From NCBI GenBank assembly GCA_017431345.1, contig JAFRLH010000024.1, forward strand, positions 17,644 through 81,643: DNA of 64,000 nucleotides, written 5' to 3'. The notes beneath the pieces are model-generated. The model was not told the DNA's origin, ran no database searches, and worked only from the letters and a program-made list of their open reading frames with translations. This DNA comes from Lachnospiraceae bacterium (GTDB lineage Bacteria > Bacillota > Clostridia > Lachnospirales > Lachnospiraceae). The first letter of the stretch is position 1, and each line of letters begins with the position of its first letter. A program made the translations under genes and the position numbers. Positions 33,181-42,216 of this stretch are shown here, piece after piece.

Positions 33181-33711
33181 TCATTCCTCCGTGCTGTCCG
33201 GTCCTGCGGTCTCTTCAGCCTCTTCCAGGTCAGGATCGATGCTCCGGCTGCTTTCCTTGCTGTTTTTCCCGAGCAGAAGTTCCACCGCGGAGCCCAGAAG
33301 CCCGCCTACCGCTTCCTCTGTCGTCGTAGCGGTTCCTCTGAGAATCTTCATCGCTGCCTGTTTGGATTTGGTATCCGCATTCCTGTAAAGTTCCACCAGC
33401 TTGCGTTCCGTTGCCGTGACCTGCATGGCGGTCTTTGCGGCAGAGGTCTTCCCGGAGGTCTTCCCGGAAGTCTTTCCCGATGTTTTTCCTGCGGTGCCAG
33501 TCTTCTTCGCCAGATCCAGCAGGGATTTCTGCGTCACGCCCGTGATTTTCGCGATCTGCTTGATCTGATCCTGGGTGGGTTCCTTTTCGCCGCGTTCGAT
33601 CTTGCTGATATCCGATGCGGACAGTGTTTTGATCTTCCTGGCCAGCTGTTCCTGGGTCAGACCGGCTTCATTGCGTGCTTCTCTTATCTTGGATCCTAAT
33701 TTTTTTGACAT
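33181..33711 (-). CDS. XRE family HTH regulator with KTSG repeats
   Basis: A 176-aa protein. Residues 5-60 form a Cro/cI-type helix-turn-helix (LGSKIREARNEAGLTQEQLARKI, SASDISKIERGEKEPTQDQI). Residues about 73-88 are a basic linker of four GKTS units. The C-terminal part is helical (TATERKLVELYRNADTKSKQAAMKIL) and ends in an acidic tail (DPDLEEAEE). The ATG follows AGGAGGAATTCTGCC. It is a single-gene unit between two operons, with a weak hairpin and TTTT after its end (near 33120-33150). The repeat is unusual and could vary in copy number. Target unknown. Confidence 0.85.
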   Translation of the reverse strand: MSKKLGSKIREARNEAGLTQEQLARKIKTLSASDISKIERGEKEPTQDQIKQIAKITGVTQKSLLDLAKKTGTAGKTSGKTSGKTSGKTSAAKTAMQVTATERKLVELYRNADTKSKQAAMKILRGTATTTEEAVGGLLGSAVELLLGKNSKESSRSIDPDLEEAEETAGPDSTEE

Positions 33712-33836
33712 GGCAGAATTCCTCCTGTATGCATTGATTCCTTCAGATGATCACATTTTCCGGTCTGCTGCTCCGGTATGTTCATTATATCATTATTCTG
33801 CTGTTCCTGCCATGGAATTTTGCCAAAAAGCAGGAT

Positions 33837-35573
33837 TCATTCCGCTGACGCCGCCTCTTTCTTTTTCCCGGCTCTGATTTCAAAGGCAGTGCGGTTGAAA
33901 CTCATTGTCATCAGATAACGTTTTTCATCAGAGATCTGCTCCGCTATGCTGAGCAGGACATGGCTGCCAAGGGAAGTGACTGCCATATCATCATCTGTCG
34001 GATCAAAGATCACGCCTGTATCCCGGGTAATCATCCGGATCTTATCCTCCTGGAGGAGCAGGCTGCATTCTCCCTCTATTTCCTTCTTCCCGTTCTTTTC
34101 AGCGATCAGCATGAACAGTTCCTCAAAAAGCAGCATCACCCGGAATACGGTCGAGTGATCATAGGAACGTGCTTCCAGCGCTTCACTGATCTCGTCCCGG
34201 ACGCGCTGTACAGAATACGGTTCGACAGTCAGATCATAAAGCAGGCATTCCCTGTTCTGTCCGCGCGCGCCAAGCAGCAGCGGCGCGTCATCCGCGTACC
34301 GGAGACGGAGAAAGCCCATGCTTCCGAACCAGGCCAGCACCGATGCCAGCATCAATCCGGCAAAAACACCATTTACACCGAAAAGAAGTCCGCCCAGCAC
34401 GGCAAAAGGAGCGGGAAGCAGAAGATCCCGCATTCCGCTCACCCACAGTCCCAGCCGGATCCGGTCAAGCAGCAGAACATAGGACGGATACAGGTAAAGA
34501 AGACTTACGAAGGGAGAGCCCCCAGACAGAATGCGGATCCCGGTCACAGCAGCCTGTCCTATAGTCGGATCAGAGATGCCGAGAATATCCGGTACAGCAG
34601 GAGCCAGAATGAACAGAAATACCGCAGCGGCGATCCCTTCCGCGATGGCCGTCTTCCGGGCCAGCCTGTAAATAGCCCGTACACCCGGAAAGCAATCCTC
34701 TGCAAGATAAACGCCGAGAATTGGCGTGATCGCTTCTCCGATCCCGTCGAAAACAAGCTGAAATTCCCGGCACAGCACCGCTGCAGAGACCAGGATCAGA
34801 CAGTCTGCGCCGAACCGTGCGGTGATAAAAGCGTTCATAACAGCGGTAAAAACAGCAAGTGTCAGATAAGCGCCTGCATCGATAATACTGCATCGGAAGA
34901 CCCTTTTCATCAGCGAAAAGGAAAAATACAGATTGAGACGAAGGGAATTATTCTTTCGCAGCAGATGAAGCGCCAGGATTCCCAGCGACACTGCTGTGAA
35001 CAGGAAAGAAGCCAGACTGATACCGCTTATTCCCATCCGCTGGCCCAGAAAGAGGGAAGCAGCTATGTTTCCAATGCCCTGGGCTGTGTTGGCAAGCGCA
35101 GTGATCTGTTCATCCCCGTCAGCATAGACCATGCCCGACAACAGCAGGTTCCAGGGCAGAAGGAACATCGCGATCCGCATCCAGAACAGATAATCCCTCG
35201 CCTGCGCAAAAACTGCCGGAGACGGATGGCAGCTGTTAAGATAAGGGATAGCCAGCAGACAGAATGCCGCGAAAAGCGCCGCGCCGATCAGCGCCGACAT
35301 CAGGATGCCGAATCCGAAGACCCTGTCCGCTTCCTGCTGCCGGAATCTTCCCGTTTCAGCGGAATATAGGATCGGAATGCCGAACGCAAAAACAGAGCCG
35401 CAGAAAATGGCCGCCGAATAAAGCGGCGTCACCAGCGTGATTCCCGCGACCCCCGTCTCTCCGATGACGAGACCTGCTACGATCGAGTCCGACATCAGAA
35501 GCACGGAAGAAACGACCATGCTCAGCGTCCCGCCAAGCAGCATTGAAAAGTACTTTTTTGACATGAGAGACAT
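33837..35573 (-). CDS. MATE transporter fused to an RsbW-like HATPase domain
   Basis: A 578-aa protein. Residues 1-435 are a MATE-type membrane domain (MLLGGTLSMVVSSVLLMSDSI, ADGDEQITALANTAQGIGN, VFRCSIIDAGAYLTLAVFTAVMNAFI). Residues 450-575 form a soluble domain of the RsbW/SpoIIAB histidine-kinase-like ATPase family: N-box region LFEELFMLIAEKN (482-494), G1 box DTGVIFDP (518-525), and a degenerate G2 (SLGSHVLLSIAEQISDEKRY). The N-box Asn pattern is weak, so nucleotide binding is probable but uncertain. It is the last gene of an operon with a STAS antagonist and a SpoIIE phosphatase, two bases after the latter. The ATPase part may sense or phosphorylate the STAS protein. Confidence 0.85.
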   Translation of the reverse strand: MSLMSKKYFSMLLGGTLSMVVSSVLLMSDSIVAGLVIGETGVAGITLVTPLYSAAIFCGSVFAFGIPILYSAETGRFRQQEADRVFGFGILMSALIGAALFAAFCLLAIPYLNSCHPSPAVFAQARDYLFWMRIAMFLLPWNLLLSGMVYADGDEQITALANTAQGIGNIAASLFLGQRMGISGISLASFLFTAVSLGILALHLLRKNNSLRLNLYFSFSLMKRVFRCSIIDAGAYLTLAVFTAVMNAFITARFGADCLILVSAAVLCREFQLVFDGIGEAITPILGVYLAEDCFPGVRAIYRLARKTAIAEGIAAAVFLFILAPAVPDILGISDPTIGQAAVTGIRILSGGSPFVSLLYLYPSYVLLLDRIRLGLWVSGMRDLLLPAPFAVLGGLLFGVNGVFAGLMLASVLAWFGSMGFLRLRYADDAPLLLGARGQNRECLLYDLTVEPYSVQRVRDEISEALEARSYDHSTVFRVMLLFEELFMLIAEKNGKKEIEGECSLLLQEDKIRMITRDTGVIFDPTDDDMAVTSLGSHVLLSIAEQISDEKRYLMTMSFNRTAFEIRAGKKKEAASAE

Positions 35574-35574
35574 A

Positions 35575-37881
35575 TCAGTGCAACCTTTTCCGTACTGTCA
35601 GGATATTTTTTCCGTCTTCCCGCTTATATTCCGCATCATCCATCGCTTCCCTGACCATGTAGATCCCGAAACCGCCGGACTGCCTCTCCTCCACATCCAT
35701 TTCCAGATCCGGATCCGGTCTTTCCAGCGGATCATACGGTTCTCCCGTATCGCTGATGGATATTTCCGCCATGTCCGTATCGGGATCGATATTCGCCAGG
35801 ATCTCTGCATCCCCGGTCCCGTCAGGGTAAGCATAGCTGGCAATGTTGATAAAGATCTCTTCCACTGCCATGCTGATCTGCTTCTTCGCTTTTGCTCCGC
35901 AGCCTGCCCTGTCCAGCAATCCGTCTATTTTCTCAAGCACCGGATAAAGATTCTCTTCCGCCGCCTTCACGGTCAGCTTCTCTGTCAGCAGGTCCAAAGG
36001 CTCTTCTCCCTGTCTGCCCGGATCTTTTCCACGGCCGGAATTCCCTGCGTAATACAGACAGATCTGCGTAATATCGTCGAACTGCGGTTCTCCTTCCGCA
36101 AAAGCGTCGATGCTTTTCCGTACTGTTTCACAGATCTGCCGGCAGGCGGCTTCCCCTGTCCCGAACTCATCCGAGAGGATCTCCAGCAGCCGGTCATCCC
36201 CGAACCTGCTTTCATCCGCTTTGGAAGCCTCCGTCACGCCGTCCGTATACAGATAAATGAAATCGCCGGGCAAAAGACAGACCGTCTGTTCCAGGTAAGG
36301 CGCCCCTTCCATCATGGCCAGGACCAGATTCACTTTCTGATCGACGAAAACGGCTTTCCGGTTCCGGATCAGCACCGGGCGGTTGTGCCCCGCATTCACA
36401 TAGCGCACCAGACCGGTATCTGTTTCCAGGATGCCCATCCACGCCGTCAGGAACATCTGCGAATCATTTCCGTCACAGAGACTTTCATTGGCATGGATAA
36501 AAATATCCGCCGGGGCATCCCCGCGTTCCGCATAGTCTCTCAGGACAGTTTTGGAAGTCATCATGAACATGGCCGCCGGTATGCCCTTGCCGGAAACATC
36601 CGCGATCACAAACGCCAGCCGGTTTTCATCCAGCAGATAGAAATCGTAGAAATCCCCGCCTACTTCCTTTGCCGTATCCATGGAGGCAAATATGGAAAAA
36701 TCAGTCCTTCCGGGATAGGGAGGGAATACGGACGGCAGCGCGGACTCCTGGATATTCTTTGCCAGCGCCAGTTCCTCATCGATCCTGGATGCCGCTGCCG
36801 CAATGTACTGTTTCAGGGTACTGACTGTAGAATTAATATCATCCGACAGATCGGAAAATTCCGCGTTGGAGCGGACGTCCACGACCTCTTCCAGATCCCC
36901 TTCCGTGATCTTTGACAGGGAATGATTGACTCTGTCCAGATTGTTGACCACGAGCATTCGGACCAGAAGGAAGATCACGGAAAACAGTACAAGAAAGAGA
37001 AGGATCTCCACAGCCCCCATCGTCCGGATGGAAGAATCCCTCTCCAGAATGATCTCGTTCTCCGGAAGGACTGTCATAATATAATATCCCTCCGTAAAAA
37101 TATACATACATGAGCAGGACTGCCCGTATACCTGCGCATGGAACACTTCGTTCTCCGGCATCGAATCCCGGTCGATCCTGATCCCGGCGTTTTCCAGATC
37201 CTGCCCCTCGTTCCCGTACAGATCGCTGACGATCTTCCGGTCCTCTCCGGCAATGATCACACAGCCGCTCTGCCCCACATGGCGGTTCTTCGCAGCCTTT
37301 ATGACATACTTGTCGATATCCTGCCGGAAACGTTCCCCGTCATAGCCGACCTCGACAAAACCGCCGTCCTTCAGAACGGCGCCGGCATATTTTCTGGAAA
37401 GGGAAGGATCAAAGGAAGTCGGCTGATAGCTCTGGACATATTCCGTCTCTGTCCCGTCCAGCAGGCACAGGAACTCCGCGGACTGTGTCCCGTCTCCCAT
37501 ATAATAATCCTGAAAGTCCGGATAAGTCGTCGCGATAATAACGCCGTTCTGATCGATGATATTGATCTCCGCCACATCATAACGATCCATCAGGCGCAGC
37601 AGCCCTTCGTTCTCAGCAGGGGCGCCTCCGTCAATATCCTGTGCGATCTTTTTGCAAAGTTCCAGCAGGTTCTCATCCGAAGCATCGATCACATCCTGTC
37701 TCACATCGCTGACATTGGTCCGGAGGAGCATTTCTGCATTTCTTCGGGACATATTCGTCTGATGGATCCAGCTGAACGCCATGGATGTCAGAAAAGCGAT
37801 AATGACGATGGCCATCAGCCAGTTAAAGAATGTGCGGGATATGGTGATCCTGCTGTTCCTGTTCTTTTTATTGTCCGCCAT
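35575..37881 (-). CDS. Membrane SpoIIE-type phosphatase with Cache, HAMP and HATPase domains
   Basis: A 768-aa signalling protein. TM1 at about 16-38, an extracytoplasmic Cache-like sensor at about 40-280 (VAEINIIDQNGVIIATTYP, GQSGCVIIAGEDRKIVS), TM2 at about 295-318, then a HAMP segment (VNHSLSKITEGDLEEVV). A PP2C/SpoIIE phosphatase follows at about 385-595, with metal residues in GGDFYDFY, DVSGKGIPAAMFM, TDGVTEA and DDIT. An RsbW-type ATPase domain occupies 636-768 (VEEIFINIASYAYP, DTGEPYDPLERP, GGFGIYMVREAMD). It would dephosphorylate the neighbouring STAS protein in response to an outside signal and may rephosphorylate it through its own ATPase domain. Three bases separate it from the STAS gene. 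Confidence 0.92.
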   Translation of the reverse strand: MADNKKNRNSRITISRTFFNWLMAIVIIAFLTSMAFSWIHQTNMSRRNAEMLLRTNVSDVRQDVIDASDENLLELCKKIAQDIDGGAPAENEGLLRLMDRYDVAEINIIDQNGVIIATTYPDFQDYYMGDGTQSAEFLCLLDGTETEYVQSYQPTSFDPSLSRKYAGAVLKDGGFVEVGYDGERFRQDIDKYVIKAAKNRHVGQSGCVIIAGEDRKIVSDLYGNEGQDLENAGIRIDRDSMPENEVFHAQVYGQSCSCMYIFTEGYYIMTVLPENEIILERDSSIRTMGAVEILLFLVLFSVIFLLVRMLVVNNLDRVNHSLSKITEGDLEEVVDVRSNAEFSDLSDDINSTVSTLKQYIAAAASRIDEELALAKNIQESALPSVFPPYPGRTDFSIFASMDTAKEVGGDFYDFYLLDENRLAFVIADVSGKGIPAAMFMMTSKTVLRDYAERGDAPADIFIHANESLCDGNDSQMFLTAWMGILETDTGLVRYVNAGHNRPVLIRNRKAVFVDQKVNLVLAMMEGAPYLEQTVCLLPGDFIYLYTDGVTEASKADESRFGDDRLLEILSDEFGTGEAACRQICETVRKSIDAFAEGEPQFDDITQICLYYAGNSGRGKDPGRQGEEPLDLLTEKLTVKAAEENLYPVLEKIDGLLDRAGCGAKAKKQISMAVEEIFINIASYAYPDGTGDAEILANIDPDTDMAEISISDTGEPYDPLERPDPDLEMDVEERQSGGFGIYMVREAMDDAEYKREDGKNILTVRKRLH

Positions 37882-37884
37882 CTC

Positions 37885-38181
37885 TTACTCGATCTCCAGA
37901 AAAGCAGACAGGCCTGTGACATCAAAGACCTCCTGCACATCCGGCTGCGGATTGCGGATCACCATATGTCCCTGTTTCCTCATCATTTTCTGCGCCATGG
38001 AAAGGACGCGGAGTCCCGCTGAGGTGATAAAGGAAAGTTTTTCAAAATCAAATACCAGTTCCGTGATCCCTGCTGCCGATGTGCGCAGTTCTTTCTCCAG
38101 ATCTTTGGAAGAGATCGTGTCAAGACGGCCTTCCAGCGCGATGGTAAGGCTGGTTCCGTTCGTTGTTTTCGTGATTTTCAT
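37885..38181 (-). CDS. STAS domain anti-sigma factor antagonist
   Basis: A 98-aa SpoIIAA/RsbV-like protein. The phosphorylatable Ser54 is in LSFITSAGLRVLSMAQ, and the N-terminal strand has TSLTIALEGRLDT. In partner switching, the unphosphorylated form binds an ATPase-domain protein and releases that protein's other partner. It is first in an operon with a SpoIIE phosphatase and a MATE-HATPase fusion. No sigma factor or free RsbW kinase is encoded here, so the output may be the transporter itself or a distant anti-sigma factor. Confidence 0.92.
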   Translation of the reverse strand: MKITKTTNGTSLTIALEGRLDTISSKDLEKELRTSAAGITELVFDFEKLSFITSAGLRVLSMAQKMMRKQGHMVIRNPQPDVQEVFDVTGLSAFLEIE

Positions 38182-38378
38182 ACCGGCTGTTCTCCTGTCA
38201 GGCCCCGCCGCCTGCCCGGATCATATTCTGCTGTCGACCTCAGATTACCATGAATGACATGACTTTGCCGGCGCTCCGGCGGGACTTCATAATACAGTTA
38301 TCATAACAGGAAAAACGCCATATCTCAACAAACAGATAACAGACCTTCCCGGATATACGTATTTTTTACAGGCGAGGA

Positions 38379-39905
38379 TTACCTGACTTTGATCTTCACG
38401 GTTACCGTCTTCGATCCTTTTTCATATTCCATGTTTCCGGCCGCCTTTATTTTGATCTTCAACGGATAGGTACCCTTTGCCAGTTTCTTTTTTACCGTGA
38501 TCTTACCGCTCTTTTTGTTCACGGTAATCTTCCTGTTTCCCTTAACTTTCTTATAAGTGACCTTTCCTTCCGCCTTTTGAATGACCGCTGCCTTGCTGAT
38601 CTTGATGACCTGCGCTTTTTTCTTCAGTTTTTTGTATTTCACTTTGACTGTTCTGCCTTTGACCGACAGCGGATTCTTCTGAAGACCGAGTTTCGGTAAT
38701 ACTTCTATATCTGTTTCCAGGCAGACTGTACAGGTAAGCTTTTTATATCCATTCTTTTTTGCAGTAGGTTCTTTTATCGTTTTTCCGGAATCCCATACAT
38801 GTGTTCTGCATACTTTCGGTGCATCGGACGTGTAATTAAAGATCACTGTTACGGGGCTGATTTCCTCATCTTCTCTATCTTCATAAACTGCATTCTTAAT
38901 CTTATCCCAGTCGCTCTTTGTACCTCCATAATAAATTCTTTTCAGCTGATCACAGTAATAAAATGCTTCCGTTCCGATCGCATTCACGCTCTTCGGAATC
39001 TTGATATGCTCAAGCCGCGTACAGAAACTAAAGGCATTGTCACCGATTGTCTTCACTTTATCAGGTATCGTAATGCTGCTCAGGCTGCTGCAGCCATCAA
39101 ACGCATTGTAGGCGATCTCCGTCACATTTTCCGGAATCCGGATTTCCGTAAGACCGCTGCAGCCTGAAAGAACACCATAGTCTATTTTTGTCAGCGTTTT
39201 CGGCAGTGAAACCGTTTTCAGACTGATACAATTGCATAAAGCATGCTTACCGATGTTTGTCACACTTTCCGGAATGGTAATACGCTTCATTCCTTCACAG
39301 TAATAGAAAGCATCTTCCCCGATCGTCTGCATGCCGTCCGGGAGAGCTGCTTCTTTCAGTTTTTTACAAAAACCGAAAGCATTATAGCCAATACTTTTTA
39401 AATTTTTCGGAAAAACAACGCTTTCCAGGCTGCTGCAGAATCCGAACGTATATTCTCTGATGTCCGTCAAATTGTCCGGAAGCGCGACGCTGACAAGATT
39501 TTCACATTCAAAGAAAACGCCCTCACCCATCTTTTTCAACTGCCCCGGGAGCTTTACTCTCTTCAGATTTCTGCATCTGTAAAAAGCATAATCTCCTATT
39601 TCAACTATATTGTCACCGATGACCACAGAAGTGATCTTATCCCTGCGGCTGTACCAGGGTGGACAGTTGTCTGTAAAGTTAGAATAGGCGTCAGAATAAA
39701 AGTTGCTTACAATTCCATCTTCTTTTCCTGCCGCAGTGATCGTTAAGGTTCCTGAATCGTCCAGGGTCCATACCGTTTCATGATCTATGATATATCCGCA
39801 ATTTCCTGATGCTATGGTCTTGGCCTGTGTGATTACCGGCATCAACAAAAGGCATACCGCAATTACAAAAAGCAAACCGGCTGTCTGTTTTCCTGCTGAT
39901 TTCAT
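38379..39905 (-). CDS. Secreted BspA-type leucine-rich repeat protein
   Basis: A 508-aa protein with a signal peptide (MKSAGKQTAGLLFVIAVCLL, probable cleavage after VITQA). A short N-terminal strand region follows (DDSGTLTITAAG). About ten LRR_5 repeats lie at 95-330, each of the form IGDYAFYRCRNLKRVKLP. Residues 390-508 are a Lys-rich Ig-like domain (GNRKITVNKKSGKITVKKKLAKGTYPLKIKI). It is exported and probably held at the surface by its basic C-terminal domain; no LPXTG is present. BspA-like proteins bind host or matrix proteins. It follows the SGNH gene after two hairpins. Confidence 0.9.
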   Translation of the reverse strand: MKSAGKQTAGLLFVIAVCLLLMPVITQAKTIASGNCGYIIDHETVWTLDDSGTLTITAAGKEDGIVSNFYSDAYSNFTDNCPPWYSRRDKITSVVIGDNIVEIGDYAFYRCRNLKRVKLPGQLKKMGEGVFFECENLVSVALPDNLTDIREYTFGFCSSLESVVFPKNLKSIGYNAFGFCKKLKEAALPDGMQTIGEDAFYYCEGMKRITIPESVTNIGKHALCNCISLKTVSLPKTLTKIDYGVLSGCSGLTEIRIPENVTEIAYNAFDGCSSLSSITIPDKVKTIGDNAFSFCTRLEHIKIPKSVNAIGTEAFYYCDQLKRIYYGGTKSDWDKIKNAVYEDREDEEISPVTVIFNYTSDAPKVCRTHVWDSGKTIKEPTAKKNGYKKLTCTVCLETDIEVLPKLGLQKNPLSVKGRTVKVKYKKLKKKAQVIKISKAAVIQKAEGKVTYKKVKGNRKITVNKKSGKITVKKKLAKGTYPLKIKIKAAGNMEYEKGSKTVTVKIKVR

Positions 39906-39962
39906 CTCTCTTCCCCCTCTGTATCCTATTCAATTTACTCCCGAAAATGGTTACTGCTGTTC

Positions 39963-40009
39963 CCTTCGCCGATTCAGCGAAGGGAAAGAGGCGGCCTGCC
40001 GGCCGCCTG
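39963..40009 (-). terminator. Double hairpin terminator after the SGNH-like gene
   Basis: Two adjacent stems: AGGCGGCC-TGCC-GGCCGCCT (39990-40009), followed on the minus strand by CTCTTTCC, and CCCTTCGC-7-GCGAAGGG (39963-39985). They probably separate the SGNH gene from the LRR gene. The U-run is weak. Confidence 0.55.
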
Positions 40010-40023
40010 AACTGCTTTCTGTT

Positions 40024-41091
40024 CTATCGGAGTCCTTTCCACTCTTTTGCCTCTTTGGAAGACGAGAAATCCATGCCATGGTTCTGCGTCTGATCCGCTA
40101 TATAACAAGCCTTCTTTAAAATGGCTTTTTTACGGAACGGCCCGTTTTGTTGGGCAAAATTTGTTCCTTTTGCCCGCCTGTGAAAGACAGGGACACGGAA
40201 TGTGGATACTGCCCGATAAGCTTTTACTGTCGGCGCTGCACTCTTTTTATAAACCGCGGAATACAGGGTTGCCGCATGCAGGTATGCGCCAAGCTGGGTG
40301 GAATGCATCTCATCTGTAACAACCAGATCACTTAGAAATCTTCCCTGCCTTCTATAAACCGCATAGTCTTTTGGCGATACACCGGACGCATAATGAAACC
40401 CGTATGCATAGAAATAATTAAAGAATGCCTTTCCGGAGTATGCGCCGATCACTTTTTTGAATTTCAGATCTGACTTTTTGAGTTCTTTGACGATTCTTTT
40501 TGTGATCCGGTCGTCCTTATCCTGGCGCTCTTTCTGTACATCAAGCGGTTTCTGCGGAGTGACATGATAATTCGGCATAAAGACTACCACAGTGGTCTTT
40601 TTATCAGCCAGACATTTTACAATATCCATGACTCCTTTTTTGCTGTAATTGTAGCTGTGCGCTCTTCCGTGATCCTGCAGGAAAATATAATCATAATGCT
40701 TTACTTTCCCTTTTTTATTCAGCAGTACCTTTTTATAATTATTGAACAGCTTTTCATCATAAGAATTCCGATCCGTATAGAAGAGTTCACTTTTCTTTAA
40801 TTTACTGTATTTCCCTTTGGAATGAACCATTGCCCTGACATTAAAGGAAAAGTCGAACGGTGATTTTCCGACCGCCATCAGCGTGGATACTTTGATATCT
40901 TTTCCTGTCGCTTCAGAAACGATTTTTCCGTACATTTCAGGCATATTGTTATAATAGGATACACTGTTGCCGATGAACAGACAGGTGATTTTCTCCTTAG
41001 CCTGTGCCGTGACCGGCTGAGCGGCAGGCAGTACCATGACTGTCAGGATCAGCATTGTACGTAAAAACTGCAGTTTCTTCTGTTTACTCAT
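40024..41091 (-). CDS. Secreted SGNH-like hydrolase
   Basis: A 355-aa protein with a signal peptide (LQFLRTMLILTVMVLPAAQPVTAQA). The mature part begins ITCLFIGNSVSYYNNMPEMY, where Ser43 in GNS replaces the usual GDS block I. FLQDHGRAHSY may supply the later Gly/Asn region. TDEMHSTQLGAYLHAATLYSAVY carries the block V Asp-x-x-His pair as DEMH. SGNH enzymes deacylate polysaccharides or lipids. The start at 41091 is nine bases after GAGGG; the ATG at 41100 abuts it. The protein is rich in Lys and Tyr and the DNA is more AT-rich than its neighbours. Substrate unknown; block III is unclear. Confidence 0.7.
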   Translation of the reverse strand: MSKQKKLQFLRTMLILTVMVLPAAQPVTAQAKEKITCLFIGNSVSYYNNMPEMYGKIVSEATGKDIKVSTLMAVGKSPFDFSFNVRAMVHSKGKYSKLKKSELFYTDRNSYDEKLFNNYKKVLLNKKGKVKHYDYIFLQDHGRAHSYNYSKKGVMDIVKCLADKKTTVVVFMPNYHVTPQKPLDVQKERQDKDDRITKRIVKELKKSDLKFKKVIGAYSGKAFFNYFYAYGFHYASGVSPKDYAVYRRQGRFLSDLVVTDEMHSTQLGAYLHAATLYSAVYKKSAAPTVKAYRAVSTFRVPVFHRRAKGTNFAQQNGPFRKKAILKKACYIADQTQNHGMDFSSSKEAKEWKGLR

Positions 41092-41196
41092 TATTCTCAT
41101 CCCTCACTGACCACATAATTCAGGACAGGCTGACCGGAAGCCGCCTTATAAAATAAAGGTATCACAACATAACTACAAAAACAATCAAAATATGCC

Positions 41197-41880
41197 TTAA
41201 TAATGAAAAGGGCATCTGCTTCCGATACACTGATTATTTTCCGCCGAATGTCTGCAGATGATTCGTGTTTTCTTCATTTCTATGCCGAAATGTTCCTTCA
41301 CAAAATCGATTGCGGCTGCTATAGAGAGATACGAATCCCGCTTGCAGCATCTCGGTCCGCCATTTTCTCCGATCGCTTCCAGTGATTTTGCAGTCATCTT
41401 ATTGGACAATGAAAACGGTTTTCCCTTAAGCGGCGTTGATCCGGAAATGATGGAGACAAACATGCCGGAACTGATCCCTGCGCCGCACGCTCCCCAGAAT
41501 CCGCAGCTGCCTCCGGGCACTTTCCTGCCCCGGTTCAGGATTTCCTGCAGCGCTGTTTCCAGCTTCAGCTCCCCGCCTGCATTTTTATATGCTGTAAGCA
41601 GCGCGGCGCCGACCATCACATGATGTTCCGGGCCGTGCATATGGCAGAACGGCATCGCCATCATCTTTTCAATGATCTCCACCGGGTCCTTTGATGTTTC
41701 CCGAAGACAGATACCGACGATCGCATCCATTCCTGCCGTATGACATGAGTCACAGACAAAATGGCCCTTTATGCAGCGGGTCTTACTCATGATCATTTTA
41801 TGACATACAGCACATTCCATGAGTTCCTCTGTCTCCAGATACTCAAGCGGCGCTTTGCAGATCAGACATTCTTCTTTCAT
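41197..41880 (-). CDS. DUF5714 domain protein
   Basis: A 227-aa cysteine-rich protein that opens with a zinc-ribbon-like CLICKAPLEYLETEELMECAVCHK and then CIKGHFVCDSCH. The DUF5714 body follows, with MPFCHMHGPEHHVMVGAALL, GSCGFWGACGAGISSGMFVSII, GGPRCCKRDSYLSI and the C-terminal CRHSAENNQCIGSRCPFH. The many Cys and His residues suggest metal or Fe-S binding. The family is found in anaerobes and methanogens and has no settled function. The start at 41880 follows GGAGGAATTGCTGT. It stands alone, divergent from the ATP-grasp cluster. Confidence 0.85.
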   Translation of the reverse strand: MKEECLICKAPLEYLETEELMECAVCHKMIMSKTRCIKGHFVCDSCHTAGMDAIVGICLRETSKDPVEIIEKMMAMPFCHMHGPEHHVMVGAALLTAYKNAGGELKLETALQEILNRGRKVPGGSCGFWGACGAGISSGMFVSIISGSTPLKGKPFSLSNKMTAKSLEAIGENGGPRCCKRDSYLSIAAAIDFVKEHFGIEMKKTRIICRHSAENNQCIGSRCPFHY

Positions 41881-42085
41881 ACAGCAATTCCTCCTGTCCG
41901 CGGGAATAATTTTTGTTTTTTTTATGATTGCTGTCACCATTATATTTCACGCCATTTATATGTCAATAGAAGCAGTCCTGATCATCCTTTTACTGATCTG
42001 TTTCACCATAAGAACATTTCACGCTTTCTGAACAACTTCTTTTTCAGCCATATTGATTCCCGGCTGATTTTTGCAGCATATCGAA

Positions 42086-42115
42086 TTGACAAAAACGTTA
42101 AGGACATGATATGAT
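42086..42115 (+). promoter_or_regulatory. Promoter of the ATP-grasp cluster
   Basis: TTGACA (42086-42091), an 18-base spacer and TATGAT (42110-42115). The predicted start near 42122 lies at the very base of the terminator hairpin described next. The rest of 41881-42085 is AT-rich with nothing else recognisable. Confidence 0.65.
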
Positions 42116-42124
42116 TTTTTTGGC

Positions 42125-42162
42125 AAAGGCGCCTTTCACTTCGGTGTTCGGCGCCTTTTTTT
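42125..42162 (+). terminator. Intrinsic terminator in the leader of the ATP-grasp cluster
   Basis: GGCGCC stem (42128-42133 with 42150-42155), extended by AAA/TTT, an inner CAC-TTCG-GTG hairpin, then seven T. It begins three or four bases after the predicted start point and 55 bases before the ATP-grasp ATG, so full-length transcripts must pass it. Confidence 0.8.
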
Positions 42163-42216
42163 AAAGCGGGGATCCGCAGGATGTGTTTCTGAGGATGAAA
42201 GGAGGAATGTACTGCA

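Noticed and set aside
33960-36915. Two long plus-strand frames (469 and 492 codons) opposite the MATE-HATPase and SpoIIE genes
   Set aside because: Low-complexity His/Gln/Arg composition, no start signals, and the minus-strand genes carry clear domain motifs throughout.
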